Shown here: positions 58,300 to 64,000 of the stretch, in pieces
Numbering within the stretch: the first letter of the stretch is position 1
Layout of the letters: every line of letters begins with the position of its first letter
NCBI GenBank assembly: GCA_027627225.1
Contig: CM051026.1
Coordinates: 8,871,425-8,935,424, forward strand
DNA: 64,000 nt
Direction of reading: 5' to 3'
DNA from: Congeria kusceri
Lineage: Eukaryota; Mollusca; Bivalvia; Myida; Dreissenidae
Notes under the pieces: generated by a model
Told to the model about the DNA's origin: nothing
The model's database searches: none
What the model saw: only the letters and a program-made list of their open reading frames with translations
Translations under genes and position numbers: made by a program

Positions 58300-58736
58300 T
58301 TTTAATAAGAAAATAAAGATGTCAAAGCGGAAAGCAGATACAGAGAGCATTGAGTGAACAGCTCTTGAATTTTCCACCGCCACTCCTAGGCAAAATGAGA
58401 ACATCGTTCAAAATGAGGACCAGAAAACATCCGTTGATTCGGCCCTACCCGTACTTCATCTGCAAGTTTAGTTGAACAAAACTGATAAGTCTTCCAAAAA
58501 CGTTGACGGTCACAATTTTCAGAAAGGTTGTTTTGAGAAATTTTTGTGGTTACTGTACAATGAAAAGAGTAATTTGATATTTTTTGACATTTGTAAAAAA
58601 ACATAATAAAAGTAACATGAAAAATAATTAGGGTAAAAATGTGTTGCCCCCGAGGAAATCCTTCAATGGTGCACTGACTTTGTGGCTGATGGGCCATTGG
58701 CCAACCCGCAACTCTGCCCAGAATGAACGCTGCAAC
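58300..58736 (+). pseudogene. Second decayed hAT zinc-finger copy
   Basis: On the plus strand ATGTCAAAGCGGAAAGCAGA (58319) opens MSKRKADTES, then a stop; further on RQNENIVQNEDQK, LPVLHLQV, DKSSKNVDGHNFQKG and LWLLYNEKSNL follow the same order as the copy at 53045-53428. Several stops and a frame change are present. The right end, CCCAGAATGAACGCTG at about 58721-58736, matches the hAT inverted repeat. An extra ~90 bp lies between the zinc-finger start and this end. Confidence 0.6.
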
Positions 58737-58739
58737 ATT

Positions 58740-59095
58740 AAATTTCATCGTTACGAGCACCCGTGTATTTATGTAACTGAAGTAAACTTTAAACGGATCC
58801 ACATCATATCTATAATCATTAGAGAAATACCGTTACTATCGTAGATAAGCTTACTCTGTGCAGATCTCAAGATGTCCAGCAGTATTAAAATCAATCAATA
58901 TACTTAGTGAGGAAACTTGGAACAATGCGTTGAAAATGGCACAATTTTTAAGAAGGGAGTTAACCTTGTAAGTTTGAATTAGGTTACACAACACCATTCA
59001 GCACAAATATAAGTCGTGCCAATATCTTGTTTTCTGAAGGATTTATCATTCCTTATATTCATTATGCTCCCCTGCCATGGATGAACTCCACCGTC
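58740..59095. other. No gene seen
   Basis: AT-rich spacer, nothing recognised. Confidence 0.5.
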
Positions 59096-59099
59096 ACGA

Positions 59100-59745
59100 T
59101 TGATCTAATTTGTTTTGACGTATGTCATGTTATGATTGATCTCAACTGGTATTATTCATCTCCTCTATAATTATTTATTTCATCAGTTATAAATAACTGA
59201 TTTCGCCTATTATGACTGCATGACTTCCTTTTGTATGACTGATATCAGCTGTTAAAATCGATCTCCCCTATAGTGACTGGTCTACCCTAAAATAATGTAT
59301 ATACCCTGTTATCTCCCATATTACAATTGATCTCACCTGGTATGAATTATCTCCTAATGATTGATCTCACATATAATGATTGATCTCACATGTTGTGACT
59401 GATCTCACCTGTGGCGATTAATCACACCTGTTACAATTGATCTTCCCATTTTATGATTTATCTCACCTGTTATGACTGATCTCCCCTGTTATGATTGATC
59501 TCCAATGTTACAATTTATCTCCCCTGTTGTTATTGAACTGCCCTGTTATGATTGATCTCCGTTATGATTGATCTCCCATGTTACAATTTATCTCCCCTGT
59601 TATGACTGATCTACCCTGCTATGACTGATCTCCCCTGTTATGATTTATATCACCTGTTATGATTGATCTCCCCTGTTATGATTGATCTCCCCTAATATGA
59701 TTGATCTCACCTGTTATGATTGATCTTCCATTTAACCTCTGAATT
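59100..59745. repeat. ~19-bp minisatellite (TGTTATGATTGATCTCCCC)
   Basis: About 30 degenerate units based on CCTGTTATGATTGATCTCC. The most regular part is about 59460-59720. Spacing drifts between 16 and 22 bp, so the array is old. Confidence 0.9.
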
Positions 59746-59749
59746 AAGT

Positions 59750-61335
59750 TGTTATGATTGCTTTTCACTATTACTTTTGAGAAGTCCTATTCTTGCCAAT
59801 CTGCCCCTGGTACAGTTGTATTGACTTACATCTCCTTTGATATGGTCTGTCGTGATTTTCCACTCGTGAAGCTTAAAGCTTGATCTTATAGAATCATTGC
59901 AGAAACATACAAACACGCAAAACATTTTGACTATTCAGAAATGTACAGTATATTATGTAAAGCTATTGATGCAATTTATATAATATTTAAATATGTTATA
60001 TATTTGTTTACCTCATTTAGATTCCTTTCAGTGTGTTTATGTATCTGTAATCGTCTACATTACATATATTGCGTCTACATTAAAGTACTATACTAATTAA
60101 TGGAGTGATTATCAAGTGTAGAGTCGCCATAATTCTTTGCAACATGATGTGAATGACATGTTAGAAAGGTATGAAAGACAGACATTTCTTAGAGGTATTA
60201 AAATATGATTTCGCCTCGAAGTATAAGTCTTACGCCATATTACAATTCAGTCGTTTGCTGCTGTTACTATTTACGCTCAAGAAGAGGAATTATATTATTT
60301 CATCAAAGCAGCACACATAAATTTGCTCCGTGTGCAATTGTTAAAAACGATGAACTACTCGTTTATATGTTAATACATTTGCTGTTATAACTCAAAATTG
60401 TTTGAAACGGATTAAAGTTAGTTCCAGAAAAGCACAGCTTATTCAGAATAAAATCGCAGTTCAAACGTTCGTGTCTAATGTACATAAACGACTTCGTGAG
60501 TCGTTGGCTTAGTTGGTCATACAGATTTCCTCACCCCAATACTTTCTGTCAACTAAGTTCGTTAATGTCGTTGAGCTGACCATAACTACCGAGTTACCTC
60601 CCTTTAAACTGCCATAAGATGCGACTTAAAAATAAACCTACTTCAATGCCAAAATCATGTATTATTAACCAACAACGAGTATCTCGATGTCCTCTTGCTT
60701 TGCCAATATGCGCGTAAACTGTCTCTCATTATACGTGTATCAGCTGTCAAGAAGTACAACTATGTATAAAGAAATCGCCTGAAATAATAATAATGCATAA
60801 AGTTGTAAACAGACGAACGGGTTAACGAACAGTAAGCACTCTGAGAGCACTGAGAGCTCAGACCTCTACCACCCGAGTAAACAATTTCAATTTCCAGTGA
60901 TGAATAAGGGATGATCACATTTAATGTAGTTTTTTCATATTTTTAGACATATGATTATTTCATAGAAAAAAAGTACATTAAAAGAAACTGGCACATATAT
61001 TGGATCAATATACAAAATTTCAGCGATTTTACTCTTTTCTGTTAAAAATGGAATGCATTTAAAATAGGCAACCCGGAGCACGTCAATTGGCATTCAATGA
61101 CATCGTTAACGTCATTTGCTTCAGGGAAGATTTGGCGCCTAGGAAATGTTCTCGTTTCAATATTATTATTTCACTATTATTCAATATTATCTGATATTTC
61201 AATTACTTTATCTTATCAATGATTCTTGTGTTGTGATCTCCGTAAAGAGGCCTTTCTCATCATGGTCTTGAGACAATATGATAACCAATCACATATACTT
61301 GTACAAAGCGCTTTTTGGCGTTTTGAATACCAATA
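59750..61335. other. No gene seen
   Basis: AT-rich. No recognisable gene, RNA or repeat. Confidence 0.5.
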
Positions 61336-61338
61336 TAT

Positions 61339-62313
61339 TAGGAATGGGACCGAATACTGAAATCAATATTCCAATATTCATTTTAGGTATTCAAATATAT
61401 TCTAATATTCGTTTTGTAAATACTACTATATACGGCACCCTGTCCGAATATTTACCTATCCGAAATATGTATACTACGTGTACCTAGTTGTTTTACCTTG
61501 TTTCAGTGGTAAATGAGCTATATAACTTTGTGAGTGTTAGGCAAATATAAAGAAATGTAAGATATTTTTTAATGTATTGTTAATGAATTTGTTAATCATT
61601 CCCTTTTTTTTCAGAACCATAAAGCTTGTATCTGCTGTGCAGATTACAGGTTGCATGGGTTTTGTCTAATGACTGCATACAGTACTTCCAAGCACGTGAT
61701 GGTGGCATGGTTTAATAATAAAGACTCGTGTATAATATACGGTGTTGATATAATGGAGAATAATGTATAAGAGTACGTATAATAAGATTGACCAGATCGT
61801 GCTAATTTTGTTAAAGAAATAGATTGGCTGATAATGGATTCATTTTGATTAGTTTACTTAGAGAGTAATTGTAATTTACTTTAAACAAGTTAACCATATA
61901 GATGTTGCTTAAGGACAATAAACAACAATGTACGCCTTGTGCAAACTGTGAAACCGTTATCACAACATGGCCCAGTTTTGTTATGTGTGGATACAATGCG
62001 TCATATTCGCGCCTCCTACAAACTGTTAACTCGCTGCCCTTGTAAAGACGTGGCCCCCCCTGCCAATTATCAATTCTCGTTAATTGGACATGTTTAGCAT
62101 GTGTTGTAAAAACGTTACACTGCCCCCGCCCACCTGCAAGGCAGGAAATACGACTGGAATTCATGCTAACTTTGCAATCAAACTGGGAAAAAACATGATT
62201 TTTTAAAGAAATTTTGTTCTTTAAATAAATAAGAAAATCAAATATTCGTATTCGTTTTTTATATTCTAATATTATCCAATATTTGAATATTCAAATATTC
62301 TGTCCCATCCCTA
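61339..62313. mobile_element. hAT-like non-autonomous element, 975 bp
   Basis: The left end TAGGAATGGGACCGAATACT and the right end (reverse complement) TAGGGATGGGACAGAATATT form inverted termini that continue into AATATTC-rich subterminal sequence. Flanks CAATATAT (61331-61338) and CAATGTAT (62314-62321) agree at 7 of 8 bases, the 8-bp duplication expected for hAT. The inside has an unrecognised minus-strand open frame (61811-62164) and no transposase motif. Confidence 0.8.
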
Positions 62314-62559
62314 CAATGTATTTAAAAAAATCAAAAACATTCTGCATTTTAAGTATGTCTGATTACATTACACATTTAGCATATAAACGTGTATAATGTT
62401 AACAAATGCATACATTATTTTACAGAATCAAGAAAAGAAATACCAGTTAGAAATATTTACAACGAGGCTTTGATAGTATTGCGAGCAATACGAGAGTCCC
62501 CTAAATACCTGTGAAAACCCCTGCTAATTAAACATTGTGCAATCCTGTCAAATCGCCCT

Positions 62560-63480
62560 TTATATGTAGATGTACAAAGTTTCATATTCAAATCACATTT
62601 GTCACTGCAGTATTAAGTCGTTTTATTTGTTATTTTAGTAACATTGACCAAACACACTTTTTGAGTTATTGCAGTACTAAAATGACAGGGCGATTATATA
62701 GTCCATTCTGTGTACCAGAGTTATTGCAGTACTAAAATGACAGGGCGATTATATAGTCCATTCTGTGTACCAGAGTTATTGCAGTACTAAAATGACAGGG
62801 CGATTATATAGTCCATTCTGTGTACCAGAGTTATTGCAGTACTAAAATGACAGGGCGATTATATAGTCCATTCTGTGTACCAGAGTTATTGCAGTACTAA
62901 AATGACAGGGCGATTATATAGTCCATTCTGTGTACCAGAGTTATTGCAGTACTAAAATGACAGGGCGATTATATAGTCCATTCTGTGTACCAGAGTTATT
63001 GCAGTACTAAAATGACAGGGCGATTATATAGTCCATTCTGTGTACCAGAGTTATTGCAGTACTAAAATGACAGGGCGATTATATAGTCCATTCTGTGTAC
63101 CAGAGTTATTGCAGTACTAAAATGACAGGGCGATTATATAGTCCATTCTGTGTACCAGAGTTATTGCAGTACTAAAATGACAGGGCGATTATATAGTCCA
63201 TTCTGTGTACCAGAGTTATTGCAGTACTAAAATGACAGGGCGATTATATAGTCCATTCTGTGTACCAGAGTTATTGCAGTACTAAAATGACAGGGCGATT
63301 ATATAGTCCATTCTGTGTACCAGAGTTATTGCAGTACTAAAATGACAGGGCGATTATATAGTCCATTCTGTGTACCAGAGTTATTGCAGTACTAAAATGA
63401 CAGGGCGATTATATAGTCCATTCTGTGTACCAAGTTTCATTATCATACGTTATGTTCTTTTAGAATTACTACAGTATTAA
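62560..63480 (+). repeat. 55-bp satellite, 14 near-identical units, inside a tandem-core-like element
   Basis: Units from 62665 to about 63434: GTTATTGCAGTACTAAAATG, ACAGGGCGATTATATAGTCC, ATTCTGTGTACCAGA, showing no variation by eye. Flanks contain ACAAAGTTTCATATTCAAAT (62576) and CCAAGTTTCATTATCATACG (63430), the AAGTTTCAT core of the tandem-core class, which the 55-bp unit itself lacks. The array therefore seems to have arisen from a shortened monomer, very recently or under homogenisation. Confidence 0.9.
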
Positions 63481-63484
63481 CTAT

Positions 63485-64000
63485 TTATTAAGCAGGGTTG
63501 TCAGGTTTCTGCCATGAGTGGAAAATACCATGGTAAAAACCGGAAAAAAACGGCAAGGAAAAAACTGGGTGGCAAAAACTGGCAAAAAATCAAAATAATT
63601 TATGTATAAAATTAATATAAAAAAACACAACAACAAACAAATACAGTTTAAATTTAATGAGATAGGGTTCAATGTGTTTATATATGCACCTGGTGTTCAT
63701 ATTAAGTGGGGGAAAGGAGAAGACAGACATTTGACTTGAATGCCATGTCTGAGTCAAGACACCTGTTATGCAGCAAAAAACAGGAGAACAAACTCCAACT
63801 CAGGTGATAATGGCCTCTTTATTATTGAACTGGGGATACTGGGGCTAGCTAATGGGGCTGCTAATCACTGGAATGTTCCTCAGGGGAACAATTAATGGGT
63901 TCCAGAACAAACAGGTACTGAAATTTCAGAGCATGCACCACATTGGATTGTAGTTGTGTGTTAGGCATTCATCTGGCACTTAACATTAATGGGCATGTCC
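63485..64000. other. No gene seen; short AAAACTGGCAAAAA repeats at left
   Basis: 63525-63595 has repeated AAAAACNGG / GGCAAAAA blocks. The last 300 bases are more balanced in composition but show no recognisable reading frame or element end. Confidence 0.45.

Noticed and set aside
61811..62164. 117-residue minus-strand open frame inside the hAT-like element
   Set aside because: No BED finger, hAT dimerisation or catalytic motif could be seen; kept as part of the element only.
62665..63434. Regular identical repeats suggestive of a CRISPR array
   Set aside because: Units are head-to-tail without unique spacers, and the window is from an animal genome. The same holds for the 46-bp array at 39968 and the 41-bp array at 47278.

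Overview
This is a 64 kb piece of an AT-rich animal nuclear genome, almost certainly from a bivalve mollusc. I base that on the TRIM-like B-box gene, the tRNA-derived SINEs, and the very abundant interspersed elements built from ~140-170 bp tandem monomers, all typical of bivalves. The TRIM-like protein looks like a family I recall as expanded in Dreissena (zebra and quagga mussels). That genus call is from memory and was not checked by a search. There is no sign of a prokaryotic, organellar or viral replicon.

Only one intact multi-exon gene can be reconstructed. It is a minus-strand RING-less TRIM/B-box protein with exons at 18190-17856, 15678-14669 and 13623-13274. Phase-compatible GT-AG introns join them into 564 codons plus stop. 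The order is B-box 1, B-box 2, coiled coil, NHL-like beta-propeller. Two CACGTG E-boxes lie about 220-240 bp upstream of its ATG. Other coding traces are a decayed piggyBac transposase (25.9-27.2 kb), two decayed copies of a hAT-type zinc-finger exon (53.0-53.4 and 58.3-58.6 kb), and three weak exon-like segments (2.4, 23.8 and 52.1 kb).

The rest is mostly mobile and repetitive DNA. From left to right: a 43-bp minisatellite that matches a SINE tail (1.15-1.75 kb); a palindromic MITE present three times (0.5, 19.0, 28.5 kb); tRNA-derived SINEs or tRNA pseudogenes (5.1-5.75, 6.5, 20.1, 44.3 kb); a CAT-triplet array (7.0-7.8 kb); nested tandem-core elements inside TRIM intron 1 (15.8-16.65 kb); a composite of tandem-core elements (19.7-23.4 kb); a piggyBac element with 12-bp TIRs and TTAA duplication (25232-27493); more tandem-core elements (27.6, 29.7, 30.8, 39.3-42.2, 44.6-46.5, 53.8, 57.9 kb); satellites of 60 bp (31.9-32.8 kb), 41 bp (47.3-47.8 kb) and 55 bp (62.7-63.4 kb); a pogo-like MITE (42841-43335); nested MITEs (50.9-51.5 kb); a CACTA-like element with subterminal repeats (56490-57603); and a hAT-like element with a near-perfect 8-bp target duplication (61339-62313).

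The most interesting pattern is a common design shared by about ten otherwise dissimilar tandem-core families. Several begin with AACAAG followed by a short hairpin. The monomers are ~140-170 bp and many contain AAGTTTCA. Several end in GGAC/GACAG-rich sequence followed by a C-run/G-run hairpin running into GCATA. They resemble the bivalve 'Pearl'/Helitron-like non-autonomous elements with tandem cores, but the cross-family core motif and the satellites grown out of these elements deserve a systematic look.
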